From positions 1-8,293 of the forward strand of contig JAENXP010000071.1 of assembly GCA_016649475.1 (NCBI GenBank): 8,293 nucleotides of DNA, read 5' to 3'. Source of the stretch: Burkholderiales bacterium. Lineage in GTDB: Bacteria; Pseudomonadota; Gammaproteobacteria; Burkholderiales; SG8-39. Both the position numbers and the translations under genes were made by a program. How positions within the stretch are numbered: the stretch's first letter is position 1; the number at the start of each line of letters is the position of its first letter. Positions 1 through 6,487 of this stretch are shown here, in pieces. The notes beneath the pieces were generated by a model. It ran no database searches. It saw only the letters and a list, made by a program, of their open reading frames with translations, and had not been told where the DNA came from.

Positions 1-1
1 C

Positions 2-649
2 GCCGAGCGCATCGCCGAGCAACTCACCGCGGGGCTGCCGCGCGCCAGCGGCGCGCCGGTCCCGTTGCCGCCGGTGCTGCAGCCGCCGGGCCAGACGCTG
101 CGCATCGCGCATCCGGCGTCGCAAAGCCATATTCTGCTTGGCCTGCCGGCGATTGCGCGCGGGGACCCGGACTATTTCCCGCTGCTGGTGGGCAACTACG
201 CCCTCGGCGGCGGGGGCTTCGTTTCACGCCTGTACCTCGAGGTGCGCGAAAAGCGCGGCTACGCCTACAGCGTCTACAGCTATTTCCAGCCCTTGGCGCA
301 GGAAGGCCCTTTCCAGATCGGATTGCAGACCAAAAAGGAACAGGCCGAGGAAGCGCTGACGCGCGTGCGCATCGTGCTCGACGAGTTCCTCTCGCGCGGG
401 CCGAGCGCGGCCGAGATGAAGGCGGCGAAACAGAACCTGGTCGGCGGCTTCGCCTTGCGCATAGACAGCAACCGCAAGCTGCTCGACCACGTTGCAACAA
501 TCGGCTATTACCAGCTGCCGCTCACCTGGCTGGACGATTTTCCCGCGCGCATCGAAAAAGTGAGCGCGGCCGAGGTTCGCGCCGCTTTCGCCAGGCGCGT
601 GCGCCCGGAGCATTTGGTCACCGTCATCGTCGGTAGTGGCGAAAAGTAA
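2..649 (+). CDS. M16-family (insulinase/pitrilysin-like) peptidase, C-terminal part
   Basis: The reading frame is open from the window's left edge to a TAA at 647-649, so only the last 215 residues are visible and the start lies outside. The visible part matches the C-terminal half of bacterial M16B proteins: SHILLGLP near residue 41, a glycine run before SRLYLEVREKRGYAYSVYS (about residues 75-93), and a closing segment with VSAAEVRAAFARRVRPEHL. The REKRGY stretch is the usual C-domain signature. No HxxEH zinc motif is visible, but that motif would sit in the missing N-terminal half, so I cannot say whether this copy is catalytic. From general knowledge, Betaproteobacteria often carry two M16 genes in tandem before rsmD, and the second is commonly the partner lacking the zinc site. 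This copy is in the second position, so an inactive partner is plausible but inferred. Such proteins usually act in the periplasm. Its end overlaps rsmD by 14 bases. Confidence 0.85.
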   Translation, partial: AERIAEQLTAGLPRASGAPVPLPPVLQPPGQTLRIAHPASQSHILLGLPAIARGDPDYFPLLVGNYALGGGGFVSRLYLEVREKRGYAYSVYSYFQPLAQEGPFQIGLQTKKEQAEEALTRVRIVLDEFLSRGPSAAEMKAAKQNLVGGFALRIDSNRKLLDHVATIGYYQLPLTWLDDFPARIEKVSAAEVRAAFARRVRPEHLVTVIVGSGEK

Positions 650-1193
650 CCAGGTTCGCATCATTGGCGGCGATTGGCGCAGCCGCCGCATCACGTTTCC
701 CGATCATGAAGGGCTGCGCCCCAGTGCCGACCGCGTGCGCGAGACCCTGTTCAACTGGCTGGGACAGGATCTCGGCGGCGAGCGCTGTCTCGATCTGTTC
801 GCCGGCAGCGGCGCGCTCGGTTTCGAGGCGCTGTCGCGTGGCGCCGCCTGCGTGGTGATGGTGGAAAAGAGCCGCGTGGTATGCGAGGCACTGCGTCGCA
901 ATGCCGGCTTGCTCGCGGCCAAAAACCTGCAATTGCACTGTGCGGATGCGCTAGAATTCGCCACTGCCGCTGCAGCAGATGCGGCGGCGCGCTTCGACGT
1001 CGTGTTTCTCGATCCGCCGTTCGGCTCGACCTTGCTGGCGCAGGCGCAGCAGCGGGTGGTGCCGTTGCTGCGGCCGGGGGCGAGGGTGTACGTCGAGAGC
1101 GCTGCGGCATTCGCACCGTCGGGTGGCTGGCGGATACTCCGGCACGGCCGCGCCGGACAGGTGCACTACACTTTGGTGACATATGGCGAATAG
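636..1193 (+). CDS. rsmD: 16S rRNA (guanine(966)-N(2))-methyltransferase RsmD
   Basis: RsmD is an S-adenosylmethionine-dependent enzyme that methylates N2 of G966 in 16S rRNA during 30S assembly. The 185-residue product is close to the usual size (E. coli about 198). It starts with the family's [12 protein letters not shown] (residues 8-19) and has [15 protein letters not shown] (28-42), the SAM-binding motif [12 protein letters not shown] (52-62) and the catalytic motif IV DPPF (126-129). The start is GTG at 636, inside the end of the M16 gene. It is preferred because it places RIIGG at the normal distance from the N-terminus. The next ATG, at 674-676, is in another frame. There is no clear Shine-Dalgarno sequence, so translation may be coupled to the M16 gene. 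The stop codon overlaps the start of coaD, a common proteobacterial pairing. Confidence 0.95.
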   Translation: MAKSNQVRIIGGDWRSRRITFPDHEGLRPSADRVRETLFNWLGQDLGGERCLDLFAGSGALGFEALSRGAACVVMVEKSRVVCEALRRNAGLLAAKNLQLHCADALEFATAAAADAAARFDVVFLDPPFGSTLLAQAQQRVVPLLRPGARVYVESAAAFAPSGGWRILRHGRAGQVHYTLVTYGE

Positions 1194-1677
1194 AGCAGTC
1201 TATCCGGGAACATTCGATCCTCTCACGCGAGGCCACGAAGATCTGGTGCGGCGCGCCGCGCTGGTATTCGACGAACTGGTCGTCGGCGTCGCCGACAGCC
1301 GCGGCAAGCAGCCGTTTTTCACCCTGGATGAACGTGTGTCCATGGCGCGCGAGGTTCTGTCTGCTTACGCCAACGTGCGTGTGGAAAGCTTTCGCGGCCT
1401 GCTGATGAATTTCATCCGCACCCAGAACGCGCGCGTGGTCCTGCGTGGATTGCGCGCGGTATCCGATTTCGAATACGAATTCCAGCTGGCGGGCATGAAC
1501 CGCAACCTTTATCCGGATGTCGAGACCCTGTTTCTCACTCCGGGCGAGCAGCATATGTTTGTGTCCGCCACCATGGTGCGCGAAATCGCGACCCTGGGTG
1601 GAGATGTGAGCAAATTTGTTCAGCCCGTGGTGGAAGGTTACATCAAGGAGAAGCTGCGGCAGATGGACGGCGCGTGA
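1183..1677 (+). CDS. coaD: Phosphopantetheine adenylyltransferase CoaD
   Basis: CoaD catalyses the fourth, reversible step of coenzyme A synthesis: ATP plus 4'-phosphopantetheine gives dephospho-CoA and pyrophosphate, in the cytoplasm. The protein has 164 residues (E. coli 159). It carries the nucleotidyltransferase signature [10 protein letters not shown] (residues 9-18) with the catalytic His18, Lys42 in the substrate loop, [12 protein letters not shown] (88-99) with Arg91, and [10 protein letters not shown] (127-136), the equivalent of the ISSSLVKE segment in E. coli. The ATG at 1183 lies inside rsmD (11-base overlap). A GGTGA sequence at 1175-1179, three bases before the ATG, fits the anti-Shine-Dalgarno in an extended pairing and supports this start. 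It is cytosolic and probably co-transcribed with rsmD and the ferredoxin gene. Confidence 0.97.
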   Translation: MANRAVYPGTFDPLTRGHEDLVRRAALVFDELVVGVADSRGKQPFFTLDERVSMAREVLSAYANVRVESFRGLLMNFIRTQNARVVLRGLRAVSDFEYEFQLAGMNRNLYPDVETLFLTPGEQHMFVSATMVREIATLGGDVSKFVQPVVEGYIKEKLRQMDGA

Positions 1678-1700
1678 TGTCGAAACTTCACCGCGGATAG

Positions 1701-1970
<270 letters not shown>

Positions 1971-1979
1971 AGCACTTGT

Positions 1980-1998
1980 TGCGGCTGCTCCGGCCGCA
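1980..1998. terminator. Possible hairpin between convergent yfhL and mutM
   Basis: The 28-base gap between the converging stop codons contains a dyad. Bases 1980-1987 (TGCGGCTG) pair with 1991-1998 (CGGCCGCA) with one G-T wobble and a three-base loop. It is GC-rich and lies where a shared bidirectional terminator would be expected. No T-run follows on either strand, so it does not meet the standard for an intrinsic terminator. It may only slow RNA polymerase or protect 3' ends. Confidence 0.35.
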
Positions 1999-2823
1999 CT
2001 ACTTCTGGCAGACGGGGCAATAGAAGGTGGAGCGCTGGCCCTGGCGCAACTGGCGGACAGCGGCGCCGCAGACGCGGCAGGGAAGCCCGGTGCGGCCGTA
2101 CACGCAATATTGCTGCTGGAAATAGCCCGAACTGCCGTCGCTGTGGACAAAGTCGCGCAGCGTGCTGCCGCCCGCCGCCAGCGCCTGTTTCAGCGTAGCC
2201 TTGACTGCAGCCGCGAGCGCATCATAGCGCGCCAGCGACAGCCGACCCGCGGGGGTGCGCGGATTGATGCGGGCGTGGAACAGGCTTTCGTTGGCGTAGA
2301 TGTTGCCGACGCCCACGACGAGGCTCGCGTTCATCAGGACCAGCTTGACCGCGGCCTTGCGTGTGCGCGTCGCCGCGTGCAGAAGCTTGCCGCTGAACGC
2401 ATCTTCCAGCGGCTCGGCGCCCAGGCCGGCGATCAGCGGATGGCGCGCGATATCGCCGTTCGCCCAGAGCACGGCGCCGAAACGGCGCGGATCGCGCAGG
2501 CGCAGCAACTTTTTACCCAGCAGCAGGTCGAAGTGTTCATGCCGCTTCGCTTCGATCCCGGCGTCCATGACGCGCAGGCTTCCCGACATGCCCAGGTGCA
2601 GAATCAGCCAGCCCTCGGGTTCGCCCGCGCCGCAGTTGATGAGGATGTATTTGCCGCGACGCGAGACGCGAGCGATGCGCCGGCCGGTCACGCGCGCCGC
2701 CAGATCGACCGGTATCGGCCAGCGCAGCCTGTGTTCGCTGATGCGCACACCGGTAATGATCTTGCCCGCCAAGTAGGGCTCGATGCCGCGACGCGTGATT
2801 TCGACTTCGGGTAGTTCTGGCAT
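1999..2823 (-). CDS. mutM: Formamidopyrimidine-DNA glycosylase MutM (Fpg)
   Basis: MutM is a bifunctional base-excision repair enzyme that removes 8-oxoguanine and formamidopyrimidines and cuts the DNA strand by beta/delta elimination. The protein has 274 residues (E. coli 269). After the initiator Met it begins PELPEVE; Pro2 becomes the catalytic N-terminal nucleophile once Met is removed and Glu3 follows. Other conserved points are Lys58 (RRGKYI), LGMSGSL (78-84), DPRRFG (111-116), GVGNIYANE (171-179) and a C-terminal zinc finger with Cys249, Cys252, Cys269 and Cys272 holding Arg264 of the lesion-recognition loop. The frame is open further upstream to a GTG at 2859, but starting there would bury the catalytic Pro, so the ATG at 2823-2821 must be the start. 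No good Shine-Dalgarno precedes it. It is divergent from the TPR lipoprotein gene and convergent with the ferredoxin gene. Confidence 0.97.
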   Translation of the reverse strand: MPELPEVEITRRGIEPYLAGKIITGVRISEHRLRWPIPVDLAARVTGRRIARVSRRGKYILINCGAGEPEGWLILHLGMSGSLRVMDAGIEAKRHEHFDLLLGKKLLRLRDPRRFGAVLWANGDIARHPLIAGLGAEPLEDAFSGKLLHAATRTRKAAVKLVLMNASLVVGVGNIYANESLFHARINPRTPAGRLSLARYDALAAAVKATLKQALAAGGSTLRDFVHSDGSSGYFQQQYCVYGRTGLPCRVCGAAVRQLRQGQRSTFYCPVCQK

Positions 2824-2905
2824 GAGTTGTGCAGGGCGGTTCTTCTTGTACTGGCGCACAAATATACCTAATATGTAGCCCCCACGCTAAGCTATCCGCT
2901 CCACA
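2824..2905. promoter_or_regulatory. Divergent promoter region of mutM and the TPR lipoprotein gene
   Basis: This 82-base gap separates two divergent genes, so both need a promoter here. Its core (about 2858-2877) is strikingly AT-rich against the GC-rich surroundings. On the plus strand, TTGTAC (2846-2851) and TAATAT (2869-2874) are 17 bases apart, a fair sigma-70 spacing with modest matches (3/6 and 4/6). On the minus strand, TATATT (2866-2861) could be a -10 box with a poor TTAGCG (2890-2885) 18 bases upstream. The two candidates overlap, so the polymerases might compete. The assignment is by eye only; the existence of promoters here is more certain than the exact boxes. Confidence 0.5.
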
Positions 2906-4699
2906 ATGTCCTTTCCGCGTTCTTCCGCGTTTCCCTTGCTCATTCGAATACTGTTTGCAGTTTCGAGTTTGACGCTTGCCGCCTGCGCGCAGCAGCCGAC
3001 GCTGTCGGCCGCATCGGCTGACAAAGCGGAGCTCAGCCAGAGCAAGGCCGAGGAACCAGCGCAAGGGAAGGCCGCCGCGTCGGAAGCCGAGCATGCGGCC
3101 CAGCAGAACCTGCCCAAGCAGGATCTGACCGAGGCGGTGCTGTATGAATATTTGCTCGCGGAAATTGCCGGACAGCGCGGCGCCGTCGGCTTGTCGGCGC
3201 AGGCCTACGCCGATCTGGCCAAACAAACGCGCGATCCTCGCATCGCCAAGCGCGCGGCGGAGGTCGCGTTGTACGCGCGCATGCCTGCCGCCGCCATCGA
3301 TGCCGCCAGGATTTGGTATGAAACCGAGCCGTCCTCGCTGCAGGCGCTGCAGGCGCTTACCAGCCTGCTTATTGGCGCCAAGCGCGAGGAGGAAGCGCTG
3401 CCCTATCTGCAGAAGCTGCTGGAAGGTGACGACAGCGGCGCCGGTTTCCTGCAGCTGGCGCGCCTGCTTGCCAATAACCAGGACAAGGCATTGACGCTCA
3501 AGCTGGTACAGCAACTGGCGCAGCCCTACCCCGGGAGCGCGCAGGCGCATTTTGCCGTCGCCCAGGCAGCTGTAGGCGCCGGACAGGACGAACTTGCCCT
3601 GACCGAAGTGCGCGCGGCAGCCCAGCTCCAGCCCGACTGGGATCTGCCAGTGCTACTGGAGGCGCAGCTGTTGCAGCGGCAGTCGAACGCGCTGGCGCTG
3701 CAGCGCCTGGCCGCGTTCCTCGAGCGCCATCCCATGGCGCGGGATGTGCGCATGAGTTATGCGCGCGCGCTCGTGGCAGAAAAGAAATATACCGAGGCTC
3801 GCGCCGAATTCCAGACCTTGCTCAAGGATTTTCCCGATAACACCGACGTGGTCTTTGCCGTCGGTGTGCTGTCGCTGCAGCTGCAGGACTACGCGCAGGC
3901 ACAAGCAAATTTCAAACGCCTGCTGCTGCTGCCCTACCGCGACAAGAACACGGTGCGCATGTATCTGGGCCAGATCGCCGAGGAACAGAAAGATTATCCG
4001 GAGGCTCTGCGCTGGTATGACGAAGTCGCCGGCGGAGAATTGTATCTGCGGGCGCAGATACGCTATGCGCTGGTGCTGAGCAAGCAGGGCAAGCTCGATG
4101 CGGCGCGCGCTCACCTGCAGCAGGTCGAGGTCGACAGTGAATCGGCGAAGGTGCAGCTGCTGCTGACCGAGGCGCAGATGCTGCGCGATGCCAAGCAGCC
4201 GCGCGCAGCCTTCGATCTGATCGGTAACGCGCTGCAGAGCATGCCCGACCAGCCCGAGCTGCTTTACGACTACGCCATGCTGGCGGAGAAACTCGATCGC
4301 TTGGACCTGCTCGAGGACAGCCTGACGAAACTGATCAAGCTGAAGCCAGATCATGCGCATGCTTACAATGCGCTCGGTTATTCGCTGGCGGAGCGCAATC
4401 TGCGCCTGCCCGAAGCGCAGGAACTGATAGAAAAGGCGTTGCAGCTTTCCCCCGAGGATCCGTTCATCATGGACAGCATGGGCTGGGTGCTGTATCGGGC
4501 GGGCAAGAGCACACAGGCGCTGGAGTATCTGCGCAAGGCCTATACCACACGCCCCGACCCGGAGATCGCCGCGCATCTGGGCGAAGTGTTGTGGGTCGCG
4601 GGAGAGCGCAGCGAAGCCGATAAGATCTGGCTGGAAGCGAGCAAGAAAGCCCCGGATAACGACGCCCTCAACAGCACCATCAAGCGCTTCAAGCCTTAA
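2906..4699 (+). CDS. lbcA: TPR-repeat outer-membrane lipoprotein, LbcA-like
   Basis: The 597-residue product starts with a lipoprotein signal peptide: Arg5 and Arg14 near the N-terminus, a hydrophobic stretch (about 15-25) and the lipobox LAAC with Cys27 as the lipidated residue. Ala28 follows, not Asp, so Lol sorting should carry it to the outer membrane. Residues 28-72 are an Ala/Gln/Glu/Lys-rich linker. The rest is helical repeat, with clear TPR units at about 482-515, 518-551 and 551-584 and more degenerate ones before. Position next to lolB and ispE, size and architecture match P. aeruginosa LbcA, which binds the periplasmic protease CtpA and helps it degrade peptidoglycan hydrolases. 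That role is inferred from family and synteny; no ctpA gene is in this window. The ATG at 2906 gives a sensible signal peptide, although no Shine-Dalgarno is evident. A generic TPR protein of another role is the main alternative. Confidence 0.8.
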   Translation: MSFPRSSAFPLLIRILFAVSSLTLAACAQQPTLSAASADKAELSQSKAEEPAQGKAAASEAEHAAQQNLPKQDLTEAVLYEYLLAEIAGQRGAVGLSAQAYADLAKQTRDPRIAKRAAEVALYARMPAAAIDAARIWYETEPSSLQALQALTSLLIGAKREEEALPYLQKLLEGDDSGAGFLQLARLLANNQDKALTLKLVQQLAQPYPGSAQAHFAVAQAAVGAGQDELALTEVRAAAQLQPDWDLPVLLEAQLLQRQSNALALQRLAAFLERHPMARDVRMSYARALVAEKKYTEARAEFQTLLKDFPDNTDVVFAVGVLSLQLQDYAQAQANFKRLLLLPYRDKNTVRMYLGQIAEEQKDYPEALRWYDEVAGGELYLRAQIRYALVLSKQGKLDAARAHLQQVEVDSESAKVQLLLTEAQMLRDAKQPRAAFDLIGNALQSMPDQPELLYDYAMLAEKLDRLDLLEDSLTKLIKLKPDHAHAYNALGYSLAERNLRLPEAQELIEKALQLSPEDPFIMDSMGWVLYRAGKSTQALEYLRKAYTTRPDPEIAAHLGEVLWVAGERSEADKIWLEASKKAPDNDALNSTIKRFKP

Positions 4700-4761
4700 T
4701 TCGGGCAGACTGTACGCAAACACGGAGTCTACGTCAGCGCAAAAGCTCCTATATTTCGAAC

Positions 4762-4779
4762 AAGGAGGGCGGCCCCCTT
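4762..4779. terminator. GC-rich hairpin downstream of the TPR lipoprotein gene
   Basis: AAGG and GGG (4762-4769, with A4766 bulged) pair with CCC and CCTT (4773-4779) around a CGG loop, giving seven pairs. It lies 62 bases after the upstream stop codon. What follows is CTAGATCC and not a T-run, so intrinsic termination is only possible. It could alternatively be a processing or stability element. Confidence 0.35.
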
Positions 4780-4791
4780 CTAGATCCCCCC

Positions 4792-4806
4792 GCGAGACGA
4801 TCTCGC
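4792..4806. repeat. Perfect 6-bp inverted repeat upstream of lolB
   Basis: GCGAGA (4792-4797) and TCTCGC (4801-4806) are exact inverted copies around CGA. It can form a compact RNA hairpin or act as a dyad site for a dimeric protein. It lies 12 bases after the preceding hairpin and 77 bases before the lolB start. Its function is unknown. Confidence 0.4.
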
Positions 4807-4883
4807 CATGTATCGACATCTTGCCCAATCCTGCCAACATGTGGCGCTCACCTGTGGTTGTCCCCAGATTCGAAGCCTTCGTT

Positions 4884-5435
4884 ATGCGATACGCTTTTTT
4901 CCTGAGCTGCCTGCTGTTCGCCGGCTGCGCCGCGATTGAACCGCAGCCTGCGCCATTGGGGGGCGCCGGCGACAGTTTTTTCCTTTCGGGACGGGTGGCG
5001 GTGAAATACGGCGACGAGGCCGTCAGCGGCAAGATCAGCTGGCAGCATGAGCCCGCCGGCGATGATCTGCTCCTGTCGACGCCGCTGGGGCAGGGCGTGG
5101 CGCGTATCGTGCGGCGCGACGCCATGGTGAGCCTTACTACTTCGGATCAAAAGGTATACCGCGCAAGCGACGTAGAGGGCTTGACCGAACAGGTGTTGGG
5201 GTGGCGCTTGCCGCTCGCGGGTCTGCACGACTGGGTGCGCGGCCGGGCGGCTGCCGGAGCGCCGGCGCAAATACGTGCGGACGACTCGCAGCGCCTCTCC
5301 GAGTTGAGGCAATCCGGCTGGCTGGTGGAGTTCCTGGATTACGACGCAGCCAGCGGCTTGCCGGCGCGCATGCGGCTGTCGCGCGAAGAAGTGGAAATCC
5401 GGCTGGTGATCGACAATTGGCGGAGCGAACCATGA
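4884..5435 (+). CDS. lolB: Outer-membrane lipoprotein receptor LolB
   Basis: LolB takes lipoproteins from the periplasmic carrier LolA and inserts them in the inner leaflet of the outer membrane; it is a lipoprotein itself. The 183-residue protein (E. coli 207 as precursor) has a short signal peptide, MRYAFFLSCLLFAGC, with lipidated Cys15; Phe at -3 is a less common lipobox residue. Ala-Ala follows, which fits the outer membrane. Family features are SGRVAV (35-40), ISWQHE (51-56), LLLSTPLGQGVARI (62-75), LGWRLPLAGLHDWVRG (105-120), GWLVEFLDYD (145-154) and the ending RLVIDNW (173-179). The start chosen is the ATG at 4884. An upstream in-frame ATG-like start at 4821 would spoil the signal peptide. 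No clear Shine-Dalgarno is seen. The TGA overlaps the ispE ATG in an ATGA unit, so the two are coupled. Confidence 0.93.
   Translation: MRYAFFLSCLLFAGCAAIEPQPAPLGGAGDSFFLSGRVAVKYGDEAVSGKISWQHEPAGDDLLLSTPLGQGVARIVRRDAMVSLTTSDQKVYRASDVEGLTEQVLGWRLPLAGLHDWVRGRAAAGAPAQIRADDSQRLSELRQSGWLVEFLDYDAASGLPARMRLSREEVEIRLVIDNWRSEP
5422..5425 (+). promoter_or_regulatory. Ribosome binding site of ispE
   Basis: GGAG lies six bases before the ATG at 5432, inside the end of lolB. It fixes the ispE start even though the reading frame is open for more than 200 bases upstream (from 5201). Confidence 0.75.
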
Positions 5436-6286
5436 ACCGCTGGCAGGAGCCCTGGTCCGCTCCGGCAAAACTCAATCTGTTTCTGCACGTTACCGGGCGG
5501 CGCGCCGACGGCTATCACAGCCTGCAGACCGCGTTCCGTTTGATCGACCTGGCTGATACCCTGCGCTTCGAGCCGCGCGGTGACGGTAGGGTCACGCTGC
5601 GGCGACCGCTAGCCGGAGTGCCTCCGGAACAGGATCTGTGCCTGCGTGCCGCAGCCCTGCTCAGGCAGGCGACCGGGCATCGGGGCGGCGTCGAGATCGA
5701 CCTGGACAAGCGCATCCCCATGGGCGGAGGGCTGGGCGGCGGCAGTTCAGACGCGGCCACCACCCTGGTCGCACTCAACCACCTTTGGCGCCTGGGCTTG
5801 AAGCGCGGGGAATTGCAGCGTCTGGCGCTCAAACTCGGTGCCGATGTGCCGGTGTTCGTATTCGGCGAGAATGCTTTTGCCGAGGGCGTAGGCGAGGAAT
5901 TGACGCCTCTGGCGCTTCCTCCGGCCTGGTATCTGGTGCTGGTGCCCCCGGTAGAGGTTCCGACGGCTGCGGTTTTCGCCGCTCCCGAATTGACACGGAT
6001 GACAAAAACCATCAAAATTACGGCCTTTTTCGACGGGCTGAAACAACGCACCTTGCGTAATGACCTCGAGCCCGTGGTGTGCAAACGCTATCCTGAAGTG
6101 GGGCGCCATCTGGCTTGGCTGAAACAGTGTGGCGAGGCGCGCATGAGCGGTTCCGGCGCCTGCGTGTATGCCGAATTTTCCACCGAATCCGCGGCGTACG
6201 CGGCTCATGCGCAGCTGCCGCCGGCAATGCAAGGTTTCGTGGCGCGTGGATTGGAGCTACACCCGCTGTATGAGTTGACCGAGTAA
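5432..6286 (+). CDS. ispE: 4-diphosphocytidyl-2-C-methyl-D-erythritol kinase IspE
   Basis: IspE is the ATP-dependent kinase of the MEP (non-mevalonate) isoprenoid pathway and phosphorylates the 2-hydroxyl of CDP-methylerythritol in the cytoplasm. The 284-residue length matches E. coli (283). The GHMP-kinase motifs are in order: SAPAKLNLFLHV (9-20) with Lys13, PMGGGLGGGSSDAA (96-109) forming the ATP loop, GADVPVF (136-142) with the likely catalytic Asp138, and MSGSGACVYA (238-247). The frame stays open well upstream, but the ATG at 5432 has a good GGAG and puts motif 1 at the right distance. It overlaps lolB by four bases. The adjacency lolB-ispE is conserved in many Beta- and Gammaproteobacteria. 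The stop is four bases before tRNA-Gln, so the mRNA and the tRNA precursor may share a transcript. Confidence 0.97.
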   Translation: MNRWQEPWSAPAKLNLFLHVTGRRADGYHSLQTAFRLIDLADTLRFEPRGDGRVTLRRPLAGVPPEQDLCLRAAALLRQATGHRGGVEIDLDKRIPMGGGLGGGSSDAATTLVALNHLWRLGLKRGELQRLALKLGADVPVFVFGENAFAEGVGEELTPLALPPAWYLVLVPPVEVPTAAVFAAPELTRMTKTIKITAFFDGLKQRTLRNDLEPVVCKRYPEVGRHLAWLKQCGEARMSGSGACVYAEFSTESAAYAAHAQLPPAMQGFVARGLELHPLYELTE

Positions 6287-6290
6287 AGTT

Positions 6291-6365
6291 TGGGGAGTCG
6301 CCAAGTGGTAAGGCACCGGATTTTGATTCCGGCATTCGTAGGTTCGATCCCTACCTCCCCAGCCA
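6291..6365 (+). tRNA. tRNA-Gln (anticodon UUG), CCA encoded
   Basis: A full cloverleaf can be folded by eye. The acceptor stem TGGGGAG (6291-6297) pairs perfectly with CTCCCCA (6355-6361). The D arm is GCC/GGC (6300-6314). The anticodon stem CCGGA/TCCGG (6316-6320, 6328-6332) carries loop TTTTGAT, with anticodon TTG at 6323-6325. The T stem is GTAGG/CCTAC (6338-6342, 6350-6354) with loop TTCGATC. Discriminator G6362 and CCA (6363-6365) are encoded. The sequence closely resembles E. coli tRNA-Gln. It starts four bases after ispE, and the ispE / tRNA-Gln / prs order is common in this part of proteobacterial genomes. Confidence 0.98.
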
Positions 6366-6487
6366 GTCTCGTTACCAGAGCCTGGAGACTAGCGCGAGCA
6401 AGACAGCATGGGCCGCATCGGCGGCTGGCAGGACCTGACCACAACGACGGGAGCGCCGGACTCTAGTTTCTAGTTTCCAGCATCTAG
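6366..6487 (+). promoter_or_regulatory. Spacer and leader between tRNA-Gln and prs
   Basis: This 122-base region has no credible ORF. Just after the tRNA, AGTCTC (6365-6370) and GAGACT (6385-6390) are inverted copies with an inner CAG/CTG pairing, a possible 3' processing or termination hairpin without a T-run. The final 25 bases contain the heptamer CTAGTTT twice in tandem (6463-6469, 6470-6476) and a third CTAG that abuts the prs ATG (6484-6487). I see no convincing -35/-10 pair and no Shine-Dalgarno before prs. Confidence 0.4.
6463..6476 (+). repeat. Tandem 7-base repeat CTAGTTT before prs
   Basis: Two exact tandem copies of CTAGTTT lie 12-25 bases before the prs start codon. They could be a protein-binding site in the leader or a chance duplication. 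CTAG is generally scarce in proteobacterial DNA, which makes the cluster notable. Confidence 0.5.

Larger units (their letters stand above)
4700..4883. other. Intergenic region between the TPR lipoprotein gene and lolB
   Basis: This 184-base spacer is the longest gap in the window. It contains no credible gene: the frame of lolB is open back to 4821, but a start there would put a charged, proline-rich segment ahead of the signal peptide. It holds a TATATT (4750-4755) that could serve as a -10 box but lacks a good -35, two adjacent hairpins (4762-4779 and 4792-4806), and a small near-palindrome CGAAGCCTTCG (4871-4881) two bases before the lolB ATG. Whether lolB has its own promoter here is undecided. 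Confidence 0.5.

Noticed and set aside
751..1554. A 267-residue minus-strand open frame over rsmD and coaD
   Set aside because: It is a shadow of two clear genes; the sequence is Arg/Ala/Pro-rich without motifs.
1563..1590. Coa[11 protein letters not shown] differing from the E. coli ISSSLVKE segment
   Set aside because: Such variation is normal in this family outside enterics and all key residues are present.
2821..2859. Longer mutM start at GTG 2859
   Set aside because: It would add 12 residues before MPELPEVE and remove the N-terminal Pro needed for catalysis.
2537..3550. A 337-residue minus-strand open frame spanning the divergent gap
   Set aside because: It runs through the mutM start and antisense to the TPR gene in a different frame, with low-complexity Arg/Gln/Gly content and no family resemblance.
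4821..4883. Longer lolB start at 4821
   Set aside because: It would place a proline- and charge-containing segment before the lipoprotein signal peptide; the start at 4884 gives a proper signal and lipobox.
3653..5125. A 490-residue open frame on the minus strand across the TPR lipoprotein gene and lolB
   Set aside because: It lies antisense to two well-supported lipoprotein genes, has no recognisable domain, and its Gln/Arg/Leu-rich composition is what GC-rich codon bias produces in the opposite strand.
5201..5431. Upstream extension of ispE inside lolB
   Set aside because: It is an open frame only; the ATG at 5432 has GGAG at six bases and fits family length.
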